From Clostridia bacterium (lineage in GTDB: Bacteria > Bacillota > Clostridia > Oscillospirales > Acutalibacteraceae): a stretch of 64,000 bases of DNA. Where the stretch lies: the NCBI GenBank assembly GCA_017625835.1, contig JAGAKF010000099.1, positions 1 through 64,000 on the forward strand, in the 5' to 3' direction. The translations under genes and the position numbers were made by a program. The notes under the pieces were generated by a model, which was not told the DNA's origin, did not search any database, and saw nothing but the letters and a program-made list of their open reading frames with translations. This document shows, one piece after another, positions 19,548 through 28,964 of the stretch. Within the stretch, counting starts at the first letter, position 1. The number at the start of each line of letters is the position of its first letter.

Positions 19548-20555
19548 TCAACGGGCAAAAAGCTTTTGTAAAACATTACCAATACTCTCTTCCTGAAAAT
19601 TCCTGACAATATGATTTTCAAGCGCTTTATCGTACAAGCTTACTGTTTCAAGTGAAGAAAAAACTTCCTGCATCAGCCTTTTATATGCTTTGAAGCTGAA
19701 ATCCATACGCCTTTTTGTTTCAGCTTCGGATTCAATCATAAACCGCTTTGAAGAAACTTTACGGCATTTTTCAAAATCCGCTTTATGAAAATGCTTACAA
19801 ACAAAAATCCCGTATCCCAATTCGGGAATTATCAGGTGCTCTGCCCCTTTTTCAATATTCAACGGACACAGGCAGCTTATTACATCGTACCCAGCACTCA
19901 GCGCATAGCGTCGTACCCTGTCCACAATTCTTCTTGCGCAAGCTCCCGTCCGGTCACAGATTACGGTTATATTATCGCAGTAAATATCAAAAGCTTCCAT
20001 ATTAAGCTCTACCCCGTCAGGAGTGAAGCACGTTACAAACCGTTTATGCTCCGTGCCGATGCTTCCCTTGAGTTTTCCTCCCGTTGACGTCCAAAGACGT
20101 GAAGAATAACGGTTGATTTTGCCGAAATCCATATCCGCTGTTTCAATACGTTCCATATCGTTTATTATACAACGGCAAGCACAAAGGAAGCGTTGCGCGC
20201 GCTTCACCGCCTCTTCGCGGTGAAGAATACACTCTTTTACTTTCTCGGTTTCTTCATCATTGTTTAAATCAAAAAGCTCTGCGCTGTATGTAAGTGTTTC
20301 ATATGTACCGTCAATTATTCTGAATCCCGCGTCACTGCTGTAAATGCCAATACTTCTTTCGTCCGCGCGAAAGTCGATATAGCTTTGCCCTCTTTTATCA
20401 AGCTCATTTTTAATGCAATCAAAAAGCTTCTGCTTCGTTGAAAGCGAATATCCTTTCACAATATATTCTTTCGGTGCTGAAAAATTCGGCCTTGAAGCAA
20501 GAGAATAGAATCCTTTCGGCGAATACACACCGTAGTAGAAGCAGTTGCTGATCAT
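19548..20555 (-). CDS. Degenerate tandem P-loop ATPase-like protein
   Basis: 335 residues from the ATG at 20555, eight bases after GGAGG. The layout matches, from memory, a clostridial family of tandem-repeat ATPases (PRK06851 type): a KGFYSL motif at 14-19, a strand entering the expected P-loop, FRIIDGT near 78, then a second half beginning FVTCFTPDG and including EHLIIPELGYGIF near 237. At both places where relatives have GGPGTGKS-like loops this protein has KGYSLSTKQ (34-42) and CDRTGACARR (200-209), with no GK[ST]. It therefore probably does not hydrolyse ATP. Divergent from birA. Function unknown. Confidence 0.65.
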   Translation of the reverse strand: MISNCFYYGVYSPKGFYSLASRPNFSAPKEYIVKGYSLSTKQKLFDCIKNELDKRGQSYIDFRADERSIGIYSSDAGFRIIDGTYETLTYSAELFDLNNDEETEKVKECILHREEAVKRAQRFLCACRCIINDMERIETADMDFGKINRYSSRLWTSTGGKLKGSIGTEHKRFVTCFTPDGVELNMEAFDIYCDNITVICDRTGACARRIVDRVRRYALSAGYDVISCLCPLNIEKGAEHLIIPELGYGIFVCKHFHKADFEKCRKVSSKRFMIESEAETKRRMDFSFKAYKRLMQEVFSSLETVSLYDKALENHIVRNFQEESIGNVLQKLFAR

Positions 20556-20612
20556 CACCCTGACCTCCGTAAACAATATAGTATATTCTATTCAAAAAAT
20601 TTTTTCTAGTGC

Positions 20613-20641
20613 TTGTATAGTTAAAAAGTTTGTGATATTAT
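20613..20641 (+). promoter_or_regulatory. Promoter of the birA-rubrerythrin unit
   Basis: TTGTAT and TATTAT with 17-base spacing, 31 bases before birA. Confidence 0.5.
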
Positions 20642-20671
20642 TTTACCATAAGCAGAAAAAGAGGATAAAAG

Positions 20672-21418
20672 ATGCTCGACCAAGAAAAACTAAGTTCATT
20701 GATAAAGGATTCTGTATCTGTTTTTGTTTACGACACAGTCACTTCAACGAACGACGTTGCAAAAGAACTTTGCAAAACAAATGACGGATGTATTCTTGTC
20801 GTTGCTGACGGGCAAACTAACGGAAGAGGACGCCAGGGAAAAAGCTTTTTTTCTCCGAAAGGAAGCGGACTTTACTTTTCAATGGTTTTTCCTGTTTCGT
20901 CGCCTACGGCGGAGTTTGCGGGTGTTACCTGCGCTGTTGCCGTCGCCTGCTCAAGAGCGATAAAAAAGATAACCGACCTTGACGTGAAAATAAAATGGGT
21001 AAACGACATTTATATTGAAAACCGAAAAGCTTGCGGAATACTTGTTCAGTCGGTCAGTGAAAACGGCGTTATCACGAAGCTCATCGTCGGCATAGGTATT
21101 AACATTTCGACGGTTGATTTCCCTGACGAAATCAAGGATATTGCAACCTCGCTCGGAAAAAGAATTGACCGCAACATTTTAGCGGCAGAAATTGCAAACA
21201 ATATTTCAGAATTGATTTTTAAAAATCCCGACGATTACATTGATGAATACAGGGAAAAATCCAATGTCATCGGCAAAGAAATAACTTATTTTCAGAATAA
21301 CATTGCGCACAAAGCTCAAGCCGTCGATATCGACAAAAACGGCGGCCTCGTTGTAAACGAGAACGGAAAAACGATTACGTTAACAAGCGGAGAGATCACG
21401 GTAAGATTTCCGCTTTAA
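20672..21418 (+). CDS. birA: Biotin--[acetyl-CoA-carboxylase] ligase
   Basis: 248 residues. The biotin/lipoate ligase core contains the family motifs [14 protein letters not shown] near 19, the biotinyl-AMP loop [20 protein letters not shown] near 55, and IKWVNDIY near 107, with GILVQS and VGIGINI after it. A small SH3-like C-terminal domain ends in [11 protein letters not shown]. The N-terminal helix-turn-helix of bifunctional BirA is missing, so this is a monofunctional ligase that should not repress biotin genes itself. It attaches biotin to carboxylase carrier proteins in the cytosol. Rubrerythrin follows after 23 bases. Confidence 0.9.
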   Translation: MLDQEKLSSLIKDSVSVFVYDTVTSTNDVAKELCKTNDGCILVVADGQTNGRGRQGKSFFSPKGSGLYFSMVFPVSSPTAEFAGVTCAVAVACSRAIKKITDLDVKIKWVNDIYIENRKACGILVQSVSENGVITKLIVGIGINISTVDFPDEIKDIATSLGKRIDRNILAAEIANNISELIFKNPDDYIDEYREKSNVIGKEITYFQNNIAHKAQAVDIDKNGGLVVNENGKTITLTSGEITVRFPL

Positions 21419-21441
21419 ATAAAATAAAAGGAGAGTTTGTT

Positions 21442-21972
21442 ATGTATAAAGGAACAAAAACTGAGAAAAACCTTATGGAAGCTTTTGCAGGTGAATCTCA
21501 GGCAAGAAACAAGTACACTTATTTTGCAAGCGTAGCAAAGAAGGAAGGCTATCAGCAGATCGCTGCCATCTTTGAGCAGACTGCAAACAACGAAAAAGAA
21601 CACGCAAAGCTTTGGTTCAAGGCTCTTGGTGCTCTCGGTAACACAGCAGAAAACCTTGCTGCGGCAGCTGCAGGCGAAAATTACGAGTGGACAGATATGT
21701 ATGACCGCTTTGCAAAAGACGCTGAAGAAGAAGGCTTCCTTGACCTCGCTGCTCAGTTCAGAGCTGTTGCTGCTATCGAAAAATCTCACGAAGAGCGTTA
21801 CCGTGCACTTCTTAACAATGTTGAGATGAAGGCCGTGTTCGAGAAGAGCGAAGAAATTATGTGGGAATGTCGCAACTGCGGTCACCTCGTAATCGGCAAA
21901 AAAGCTCCCGAAGTCTGCCCCGTATGCAACCATCCGCAGAGCTACTTCGAGATGAGAAAAGAAAACTATTAA
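21442..21972 (+). CDS. rbr: Rubrerythrin
   Basis: 176 residues. The N-terminal four-helix ferritin-like domain carries the diiron ligands ([39 protein letters not shown]); the C-terminal 40 residues are a rubredoxin-like knuckle with CRNCGH and [11 protein letters not shown]. It reduces hydrogen peroxide in the cytosol of anaerobes, with electrons from rubredoxin or NAD(P)H-dependent partners. A strong AAAGGAGAG site precedes the start. It may be co-transcribed with birA, and a terminator follows at 22022. Confidence 0.95.
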   Translation: MYKGTKTEKNLMEAFAGESQARNKYTYFASVAKKEGYQQIAAIFEQTANNEKEHAKLWFKALGALGNTAENLAAAAAGENYEWTDMYDRFAKDAEEEGFLDLAAQFRAVAAIEKSHEERYRALLNNVEMKAVFEKSEEIMWECRNCGHLVIGKKAPEVCPVCNHPQSYFEMRKENY

Positions 21973-22021
21973 TCCGATACCAATAAAGGCATATAGGCTT
22001 AATAACACAATACTGTTTCAG

Positions 22022-22049
22022 GCAGCCGTTCTCGTACGGCTGCTTTTTT
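22022..22049 (+). terminator. Terminator after rubrerythrin
   Basis: GCAGCCGT/ACGGCTGC stem with loop TCTCGT, then TTTTTT. Confidence 0.85.
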
Positions 22050-22131
22050 CTGTTTTTCTTCTAAAGGGTTGCTTTTTTTCTCTTTGTTTTTAGTATAATT
22101 TAATCGGTACTTGTCCAAGGAGAGTGATTAA

Positions 22132-22368
22132 ATGAGAATCTCAACTTTTACGCAAACGCCCTTTGTTTCTCACGATGACAAAAATATGGTCTATATCCGT
22201 GTTGAAGATTAGGATATGTGCAATCCATATGGAATACAACTGTTTCTCAATGACCGACTTGTGTACGAACAGCGTGTTTTTGCGCCTTTCGTCTCTTTAC
22301 TCATCCATTGCTGTATTACATTAAAGGTTTACGGTAATTTCAATTTGTCAGACGCTGAAAAAGCATAA
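22132..22368 (+). pseudogene. Small TAG-interrupted gene remnant
   Basis: An ATG with a good AAGGAGAG site opens a reading frame of 26 codons (starting MRISTFTQTPFVSHDDKNM) ended by TAG at 22210-22212. The same frame then continues for another 51 codons (DMCNPYGIQLFLNDRLVYEQ and onward) to TAA at 22366. The seamless continuation with ordinary composition suggests one ancestral protein cut by a point mutation and probably also truncated at its end. A TATAAT at 22094-22099 could serve as -10. No family recognised. TAG is a normal stop elsewhere in the window (spoIIE ends in it), so recoding is unlikely. Confidence 0.5.
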
Positions 22369-22411
22369 TAAAATACGGTTAAATGCTCCGTAAGACTTCC
22401 GGGCAACAAGA

Positions 22412-22440
22412 AAAACGACCTCGTTTGAGGTCGTTTTTTT
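22412..22440. terminator. Bidirectional terminator
   Basis: AAAACGACCTC-GTTT-GAGGTCGTTTT with a T-run follows the interrupted gene and also lies just past the stop of the minus-strand membrane protein. The rest of 21973-22442 contains only the features listed here. Confidence 0.85.
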
Positions 22441-22442
22441 CA

Positions 22443-23147
22443 TTAGTTGCTTGTTTTTTCTTTCTTTGTTTTCACCTTTTTCTCTTTTGCCGGAGGATTC
22501 TTGATTGCTGCTTTGGCTTCGGCAGGAAGCGTTATATAATAAGCAAAAGTCCAGAACAAAATTCCGATAAAAAGCAAAGCCATTGTCACAACTGCGTTGC
22601 CGAGTTGGAAGACGTTGATTTCAACCGAGCCTGAAATAAGCGAAGTCAGAATCGTGCCCATAATGCCTTCTGCGCCTTCCATACTCTGGCCGAGGATTCC
22701 GCCGATATCAACCTTACCTTCAACGAAAGGTGCGGCAAAATTGGAGAAGAACGACATTGCAAGGAAGCACGAAAGTGCACCACCTGCGCTAAGACCCATA
22801 ACTGTTTTGTGTGCCTGGGTGAAAAGTGCACATCCCATTATGGTGAGAGCAATCAGAAGCGCCAACGCAAGCATTGCGCCCGAAGCAAAAAGCCAGCCTT
22901 TAACGGCATTTACTTCCAACGGCAGGTTTTCCAGAACAAAAAGATCCTTAAGGAAATCCAGTGTGCCGTGCTGAATGTAGTCGATAAATTTTATAACACT
23001 GAGGTTTTCTTCAATTCCCGCTTCGCCCATAACGCTGGAAAGTACGCCGCCGGGAGTCATAACAATTCGAATGATTATTCTTGTAACAGCTGCAGGGAAA
23101 ACTGCAACAGCCAGAATGAAAGTTACAATTCTGTTAAGGATTTTCAT
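22443..23147 (-). CDS. Hypothetical integral membrane protein
   Basis: 234 residues with an N-terminal hydrophobic segment (about 7-29) and three further strong membrane segments (about 83-112, 117-140 and 183-207). The loop after the first segment (about 30-80) is probably extracytoplasmic. The C-terminus is lysine-rich (KEKKVKTKKEKTSN). No family recognised. It begins 12 bases after glnS ends, with an AAAGGAG site, so it is the third gene of the gltX-glnS operon and ends at a terminator. Confidence 0.7.
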   Translation of the reverse strand: MKILNRIVTFILAVAVFPAAVTRIIIRIVMTPGGVLSSVMGEAGIEENLSVIKFIDYIQHGTLDFLKDLFVLENLPLEVNAVKGWLFASGAMLALALLIALTIMGCALFTQAHKTVMGLSAGGALSCFLAMSFFSNFAAPFVEGKVDIGGILGQSMEGAEGIMGTILTSLISGSVEINVFQLGNAVVTMALLFIGILFWTFAYYITLPAEAKAAIKNPPAKEKKVKTKKEKTSN

Positions 23148-23159
23148 ATAAAATCTCCT

Positions 23160-24812
23160 TTATTTACCCCATGATGAATTAAGAGCTACCGTACGGTTAA
23201 AGACAAGCTTTTCGTCGGTGCTATCCTTATCAACACAGAAATATCCGTTACGCATAAACTGGAATGTATCGCCCGGTTTTACGTTGCCGAAGCCACCCTC
23301 AAGAAGGCAGTCTTCGATAACCGTAAGTGAATTCGGGTTAAGATCCTCTTCGTAATCGTGCTCTTTGCCCGGCTCCTCAGCGCTGAAGAGTCTGTCGTAA
23401 AGACGGGCTTCGCACTTGACGCAGTCGTTTGCGTTAACCCAATGGATTGTGCCCTTAACCTTTCTTCCGTCGGGTGAATTACCGCCACGGCTTTCGGGGT
23501 CATAAGTACAGTGAAGGCAGGTAACGTTGCCTTCCTCGTCTGTTTCGTAAGAATTACATTTTACAAAGTAAGCGCTCTTGAAACGAACTTCGTTTCCGGG
23601 GAAGAGACGGAAGTACTTCTTCACGGGCTCTGCCATAAAGTCATCCTGTTCAACGTAAAGTTCACGTGAGAAAACAACCTTACGTGTGCCCATCTCGGGA
23701 TGATCGGGATGAAGCTCAACTTCAAACTCCTCTGACTGTCCCTCGGGATAGTTATCAATAATAACCTTAAGCGGCTTGAGAACAGCCATAGCTCTCGGCG
23801 CGTTGAGGTTAAGGTTGTCTCTTACACAAGCTTCGATAAGGCCGTAGTCAACTGTGCTGTCTGCCTTTGAAACACCGATTCTGCTTATGAAATCTCTTAC
23901 GGCTGCTGCAGGATAACCGCGACGGCGCATACCGCAGAGTGTGATCATTCTCGGGTCGTCCCAACCTGCAACGATACCCTTATTGACCATTTCGAGGAGC
24001 TTTCTCTTACTTGTTACACAGTAGTTGATGTTAAGACGTGCGAACTCAATCTGACGCGGAGGCTCGTCGAAACCGATCTGCTCAAGGAACCAGTTATAAA
24101 GAGGACGGTGGTTTTCAAATTCAAGAGAACAGAGTGAATATGTTACTCTTTCCTTTGCATCTGAAAGAGGATGAGCAAAGTCATACATCGGATAAACGCA
24201 CCATTTGTCGCCTGTCTGGTGGTGAGAAACGTGTGAAATTCTGTAAATAACAGGGTCACGCATATTAAGGTTCGGTGAAGCCATATCAATCTTCGCGCGG
24301 AGAACCTTTTCACCGTTGCCGAACTCGCCGTCTGTCATACGCTTGAAGAGATCCATATTCTCCTCAACCGAACGGTTTCTGTACGGACTTTCTTTACCCG
24401 GCTCTGTAAGTGTGCCTCTGTATTCCCTGATTTCGTCTGCAGTAAGGTCATCAACATAAGCCTTGCCGTCCTGAATGAGCTTGAGAGCACATTCATAAAC
24501 GAAATCGAAATAACCTGATGCATAGAAAATATTTTCCCACTTGAAGCCCAGCCACTGAATGTCTTCCTTGATAGCCTCAATATATTCAACATCTTCTCTT
24601 GACGGGTTAGTGTCGTCAAAGCGAAGGTTGCAGATACCGTTATACTTTTCAGCTGTGCTGAAGTCGATGCACAATGCCTTCGCGTGGCCGATGTGGAGAT
24701 ATCCGTTCGGCTCAGGCGGGAAACGGGTCTGCACTCTGGTGTTGACTCCGTTTTCAAGATCTTCGTCTATAAAATCGTGAATAAAATTGGAAACTTTGAT
24801 TTCTTCTTCCAT
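23160..24812 (-). CDS. glnS: Glutaminyl-tRNA synthetase
   Basis: 550 residues. Class I synthetase with [17 protein letters not shown] (HIGH at 40-43), the specific [18 protein letters not shown] stretch, and VTSKRKLL near 270 as the KMSKS-type loop. The C-terminal half is the two-barrel anticodon-binding region of GlnRS. It charges tRNA-Gln directly with glutamine in the cytosol; a tRNA-Gln gene is at 48976. It follows gltX after 15 bases. Having GlnRS is not universal in Clostridia, many of which use GatCAB transamidation. Confidence 0.95.
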   Translation of the reverse strand: MEEEIKVSNFIHDFIDEDLENGVNTRVQTRFPPEPNGYLHIGHAKALCIDFSTAEKYNGICNLRFDDTNPSREDVEYIEAIKEDIQWLGFKWENIFYASGYFDFVYECALKLIQDGKAYVDDLTADEIREYRGTLTEPGKESPYRNRSVEENMDLFKRMTDGEFGNGEKVLRAKIDMASPNLNMRDPVIYRISHVSHHQTGDKWCVYPMYDFAHPLSDAKERVTYSLCSLEFENHRPLYNWFLEQIGFDEPPRQIEFARLNINYCVTSKRKLLEMVNKGIVAGWDDPRMITLCGMRRRGYPAAAVRDFISRIGVSKADSTVDYGLIEACVRDNLNLNAPRAMAVLKPLKVIIDNYPEGQSEEFEVELHPDHPEMGTRKVVFSRELYVEQDDFMAEPVKKYFRLFPGNEVRFKSAYFVKCNSYETDEEGNVTCLHCTYDPESRGGNSPDGRKVKGTIHWVNANDCVKCEARLYDRLFSAEEPGKEHDYEEDLNPNSLTVIEDCLLEGGFGNVKPGDTFQFMRNGYFCVDKDSTDEKLVFNRTVALNSSWGK

Positions 24813-24827
24813 TTTTATTTCCTCCTC

Positions 24828-26489
24828 TTATTTGTATTCTTTAAGTGCGCTTTCAAGTCTTGCCTTGATTTCATCGTTGCCGAGAAGAGCAATGATTGAA
24901 TGAAGATCGGGAGTGTTGCGACGTGATGTGACCGCAATACGGATAACCGTTGAAACGTCGCCGACGTGTCCCTTGAAAGCTTCGGGATTTTTCTTGTATT
25001 CCTTTACGTTCGGAGTGAAGCCGAGAGGCTCGCAAAGATCCTTGATCTTGTTGAACCAGGTGTCCTTATCGTCCTCGGCATCAAAAACTTTAAGGTAAGC
25101 TTCGAGCACTGCCGCTGCATCTTCCTTTGAAATATTTTCGGGAAGAGTGTAGTCGGGAGTATAGATGTCGTTATAGAAGTATGAAACGTAATCCTTGATT
25201 TCGTCCCACTTTGCAATATCCTTACGCGGCTTTGCTGTTCCTCTGTCGATTGAAAGGATACCCTTTGCAAAAACTTCGTCTGCGGACAAAAGCTTGTAAA
25301 GCTCTTCGTCGTATGCCTTTGCCCAGGTGAGTGATCTTTCGTAAACTTCTTCAGCAGTCATAAGTGAAATTACGTTTTTGCTGACGTCGTTTAATTTGTT
25401 AAGGTCGAACAAAGCACCGCTTGCGCTCATCTTTTTAAGGTTGAACGGGAAAGCTGACTGCGGAGCATCCTTATTCACCTTACGCCAATCCTCAAAGTTT
25501 GAGTTTGCGATTGTGAGAAGGTATTCGATAACGCTCTCCTTCGGATAACCGCTTTCTGTGTAGAAAGAAACGGAAGCTTCGGGATCCTTACGCTTTGAAA
25601 GCTTACGCTTACCGCCGTTGTCCTCTTTCATAATCGGTGAAATGTGAGCAAACTTCGGCACTCTGTATCCGCAGGCTTTGAAAAGCTGAATGTGAAGCGG
25701 AACAGAAGAAATCCATTCGTCACCGCGGACAACGTGAGTTGTTCTCATAAAGTGGTCGTCAACTGCATGTGCGAAGTGGTATGTAGGAATACCGTCTGTT
25801 TTAAGAAGGACAACGTCCTGAATATTTTCAGGCATTTCGATTTTGCCCTTGATAAGGTCTTCGAACTTGATTCTGTTGTCGGGGCTTCCGGGTGAACGAA
25901 GACGTACCGTAAACGGTTTGCCTGCTTCGATGTTGGCTTTCTGCTCCTCGAAGCTGAGGTCGCGACATTTTGCCCATTCACCGAAATAACCCTGAATTGC
26001 CGTGCCTGCTTTTTCCTGCTCTGCACGGATTGCAGTAAGCTCGTCCTCTGAACAGAAGCAAGGATAAGCAATACCTTTTTCAACGAGCGATTTTGCAATC
26101 GTCTGGTAAACTTCTTTTCTGTGGCTCTGCTGATATGAACCGTAGTTTCCCTTTTCTTCGTTGAAGCCGATTACACCTTCGTCAGGCTCCATTCCGAAAT
26201 CGCTGAGTCCCTGAATTATTGCAGAAACTCCGTCCTCGATCTCACGCTTTTTGTCCGTGTCCTCAATACGGAGAATGAAAACACCGTCGTCTGTTGCTCG
26301 TGTTGTAAGGCGGGCAACCATTGAAGCAAAAAGACCGCCAAGGTGGAGGAAACCTGTCGGGCTGGGTGCAAAACGTGAAACTCTTGCCCCCTCCGATAAA
26401 CCTCTTTCGGGATATATTTTTTCATAATCCTCAGGAGTTTTTGTTATGTTCGGAAACATCAACTCCGCAAGTTTTTCATAATTGCTCAT
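24828..26489 (-). CDS. gltX: Glutamyl-tRNA synthetase
   Basis: 553 residues, longer than the usual 470-500. The HIGH motif is the variant FLHLGGL (49-52) inside SRFAPSPTGFLHLGG; the KMSKS motif is KLSKRKDPE near 295. The dTNR-type DTDKKREI motif follows the Rossmann fold. The C-terminal alpha-helical cage binds the anticodon. It charges tRNA-Glu. First gene of the operon gltX-glnS-membrane protein, with its own promoter. The extra length lies partly in an N-terminal extension of about 37 residues. Confidence 0.93.
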   Translation of the reverse strand: MSNYEKLAELMFPNITKTPEDYEKIYPERGLSEGARVSRFAPSPTGFLHLGGLFASMVARLTTRATDDGVFILRIEDTDKKREIEDGVSAIIQGLSDFGMEPDEGVIGFNEEKGNYGSYQQSHRKEVYQTIAKSLVEKGIAYPCFCSEDELTAIRAEQEKAGTAIQGYFGEWAKCRDLSFEEQKANIEAGKPFTVRLRSPGSPDNRIKFEDLIKGKIEMPENIQDVVLLKTDGIPTYHFAHAVDDHFMRTTHVVRGDEWISSVPLHIQLFKACGYRVPKFAHISPIMKEDNGGKRKLSKRKDPEASVSFYTESGYPKESVIEYLLTIANSNFEDWRKVNKDAPQSAFPFNLKKMSASGALFDLNKLNDVSKNVISLMTAEEVYERSLTWAKAYDEELYKLLSADEVFAKGILSIDRGTAKPRKDIAKWDEIKDYVSYFYNDIYTPDYTLPENISKEDAAAVLEAYLKVFDAEDDKDTWFNKIKDLCEPLGFTPNVKEYKKNPEAFKGHVGDVSTVIRIAVTSRRNTPDLHSIIALLGNDEIKARLESALKEYK

Positions 26490-26553
26490 ACTAAATGCTC
26501 CTTAAAAAGGTATAGATTTTTCACTTATACCCCAAGATAAATATACACTGTAT

Positions 26554-26582
26554 ATTATCGCAGAAAATGTCGCAAGTATCAA
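26554..26582 (-). promoter_or_regulatory. Promoter of the gltX-glnS operon
   Basis: Minus strand TTGATA (26582-26577) and GATAAT (26559-26554) with 17-base spacing. I looked for a T-box leader in the short interval before gltX and saw none. Confidence 0.5.
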
Positions 26583-26682
26583 GAGTTTATTGCGAAAATT
26601 TAGATAAAATCTTCAACAAAAATACTATTCAATTTACTTTTAAGGTTGGTTGTGGTATTATTAAAGAAAAGGTAGTGATTCC

Positions 26683-27066
26683 TTGAGTAATTCAAAGTCT
26701 ACAAAAGAAATATACAACGAACTTCTTAAGATTTCCGATTTACACTCTGTTCCTGAATTGAACGGTGAAATCCTGATTTGGAGATTATATAAAAATGCTT
26801 ATATAAAAGCGTATTGCGATGGTTATGATTCTTGCATTGAAATAATCAGTGATTCTCCTTGGAAAGGTCAACTGACTCATTGGCACCCAGAGGAAGATGA
26901 GATTTTCAACTATCTTTATACTCTTGGTAAAAAAGGAAACATTCTTGTTTTAAAAAAAGTTCTGTCGCATTATGATATTATTTATATAGGAGAACCTGAT
27001 AAATACCATTTAAATAAAAACAAAAAATGGCAGTGGGGCAAATTAATATATCTGGAACAAAAATAA
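26683..27066 (+). CDS. Hypothetical protein, AT-rich orphan
   Basis: 127 residues from a TTG start eight bases after AGGTAGT. No signal peptide or membrane segment. It is rich in aromatic and Lys residues (for example LIWRLYKNAYIKAYCDGYDS and QLTHWHPEEDEIFNYL). Codon use is visibly more AT-rich than its neighbours, which suggests acquisition from elsewhere. It is a single gene between gltX (divergent) and the GH127 gene (convergent). The compact size and odd composition resemble orphan immunity-type genes, but there is no toxin next to it and I do not recognise a family. Confidence 0.6.
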   Translation: MSNSKSTKEIYNELLKISDLHSVPELNGEILIWRLYKNAYIKAYCDGYDSCIEIISDSPWKGQLTHWHPEEDEIFNYLYTLGKKGNILVLKKVLSHYDIIYIGEPDKYHLNKNKKWQWGKLIYLEQK

Positions 27067-27070
27067 ATTT

Positions 27071-27107
27071 ACAGCAGAGTGAATTCACTCTGCTGTATCT
27101 TTTTTTG
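27071..27107. terminator. Bidirectional terminator, 26-base perfect palindrome
   Basis: ACAGCAGAGTGAA/TTCACTCTGCTGT (27071-27096) is self-complementary over its whole length and followed by a T-run on the plus strand and TTTATTTTT on the minus strand. It ends both the orphan gene and the long smc-GH127 operon. Confidence 0.8.
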
Positions 27108-27128
27108 CAAAACCTTGTACATAATTAT

Positions 27129-28952
27129 TTATTTTACCAACGGCATTTCCGTCATTCGGAGGTTTGTACAGCCGTAAGGTATCATTTCAAGAACCTCTGC
27201 CTCGCCTTTCGCCTCTCTTGCTTCAGGCACTTCGGTACAGGCTCCGTCTACGAGTTTCCACTCGATCGGCACAAACTTTGCTTTAAGCTTCATCGGTGCA
27301 CCTTCGGGCGAAAACGGAACGTCACCAACCTTATCGAAAGTAACTTCGAAACTATCATCTGCAAAAGCATAATTCCATGCCGTTGTGGGATAAATCTCAT
27401 AGTCGCAGTACGGGAACTTGCGTTCAACACCATCACGGACAAACTCTTTCTTTTCCCATCTTTCACCTATCGGAAGTGCAAATGTAAGATTGCCTCTTCT
27501 GACACAGTACATATCGTTGTCACGCTCGTGAAGTTTTGCTTCAAAGCCGAAGGTTACATTGACTGCCACTTCGTTTTCAATCTTTACGGTTATTTTATTA
27601 TAGCCTGCTTTCGCGGTGACTGAGTTGATTTCAGCATTTTTTGCGCTCTCGGGAATTCTGAGATAAAGCGCGATTTCACACGGCTTTTCAGCTTTGAGAG
27701 CAACTGAATATCCGTCCTCAAACGGATAGTTTGTAACAATTTCCGCCGTAATATTTCCGTCTGTCAGCTTCGACGGAGCGATTGCCGTAACAGCAATTCC
27801 GTCCTCAGCTTTCATAAACGTACTCATTGCAAACTTAGGCCAACCCTGATTGAAGTTTGCAGTACAGCAACCATAATTCGGTTCAAGTCCGAAGAGATGC
27901 GATTCTTCAGAGTTTGTATCAAAGGGTTGCTTGCCCTGCGGAAAAACGGAGCACTGAACCTGATTTGAAAGCTGATCGTACTGGTGAGTCCACATATCGG
28001 GGCTGATTGTTGCGGGTAAAGCATTGAATGCCGCTTTTTCAAGTCTGTCTGCCCAGTAAGGATCGCCCGTTATCGCCGTAAGCCATTCGTAGGAATACAT
28101 CGCTTCCGTTACGGAGCAACACTCTGCGCCGTGAATCGGACTTCTGCCGCTTAAACACTCGTCACCCGAAAAATGCTCGCAAGCCATTCCGTGGTCACGA
28201 AGCAGAATTGCCATCGATCTTTTCGCAAACACGTTCGGATCTTTGCCCGTAAAACGAGAAAGAAGCGCATATGCTTTTATCATCATACCCATATTTACAA
28301 CGTGGTTAAGGAAGCTCCAACGCTCTCGTCTTTCAGCATAGCGCCAATCAGCAAAAAGCTTTTCGTAATCCACACCGTGAATTTCAAGCTTCTGCACAAG
28401 GTCGAGCATCCAATCCTCGGGCTGTCTTTCATAAAGCCACGCAAGAGGAACAAGACACTCAAACCACCTTGCCGCCGCCCAATCGAAGAGAATGTTACTT
28501 TCAATGTGACGGTCAAGATTTTTCAGCGCCTTATAAATTACGGGTTGAATTTTTTCTTCGTCCTTGGCACAGTCTGCGTAAAGTGCAAGCACCTTGCAGA
28601 TGAGAAAAACTGCCCACACGTCATATTCATTGCGTTTTTCACGCGGACACGGTGCAATCCACCCGTCATCCTGCTGACGGTCGATTATTGCATCGATATA
28701 CTTTTTCGCCCTTGCAATCATTTCTTCATCATCAAGCTGATAAGCAAGAGGAATGAAACCGTCGAGCCAGTAAGGAACTCGTTCCCAGCCCTCGCAGATA
28801 CCACCGATCCACGCGCTGTCACGAATATCGGGCCACACTTTGTCGAGGTTGCCCGAAAGGCCTTCCGCCTGAATACGGAGCTGATTTTTAAGCCAACCTG
28901 TCGGCTTTAATTCGTTTGTTGTATACTGTCTGAAAGTTAAAGGTTTTAACAC
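27129..28952 (-). CDS. GH127-superfamily beta-L-arabinofuranosidase-like enzyme
   Basis: About 607 residues from a GTG six bases after GAGGTG. An (alpha/alpha)6 barrel of the former DUF1680 group, with ICEGWERVPYWLDGF near 52 and the zinc/nucleophile set of GH127: HGAECCSV (Glu and Cys about 277-279) and YGCCTANFNQGWPK (Cys pair about 362-363, one being the expected nucleophile). A beta-sandwich forms the C-terminal third. No signal peptide, so cytosolic. Family enzymes remove beta-L-arabinofuranose from plant glycans. It sits only 12 bases behind smc, an odd place for a glycosidase. Confidence 0.85.
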   Translation of the reverse strand: MLKPLTFRQYTTNELKPTGWLKNQLRIQAEGLSGNLDKVWPDIRDSAWIGGICEGWERVPYWLDGFIPLAYQLDDEEMIARAKKYIDAIIDRQQDDGWIAPCPREKRNEYDVWAVFLICKVLALYADCAKDEEKIQPVIYKALKNLDRHIESNILFDWAAARWFECLVPLAWLYERQPEDWMLDLVQKLEIHGVDYEKLFADWRYAERRERWSFLNHVVNMGMMIKAYALLSRFTGKDPNVFAKRSMAILLRDHGMACEHFSGDECLSGRSPIHGAECCSVTEAMYSYEWLTAITGDPYWADRLEKAAFNALPATISPDMWTHQYDQLSNQVQCSVFPQGKQPFDTNSEESHLFGLEPNYGCCTANFNQGWPKFAMSTFMKAEDGIAVTAIAPSKLTDGNITAEIVTNYPFEDGYSVALKAEKPCEIALYLRIPESAKNAEINSVTAKAGYNKITVKIENEVAVNVTFGFEAKLHERDNDMYCVRRGNLTFALPIGERWEKKEFVRDGVERKFPYCDYEIYPTTAWNYAFADDSFEVTFDKVGDVPFSPEGAPMKLKAKFVPIEWKLVDGACTEVPEAREAKGEAEVLEMIPYGCTNLRMTEMPLVK

Positions 28953-28964
28953 CTGAATCACCTC

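Noticed and set aside
22210..22212. TAG as pyrrolysine or recoded sense codon
   Set aside because: spoIIE uses TAG as its normal stop, no SECIS/PYLIS-like structure or pyl genes are seen, and a nonsense mutation is simpler.
26490..26600. T-box riboswitch upstream of gltX
   Set aside because: The interval between promoter and start is only about 60 bases, without a TGGNACC-type T-box or terminator hairpin.
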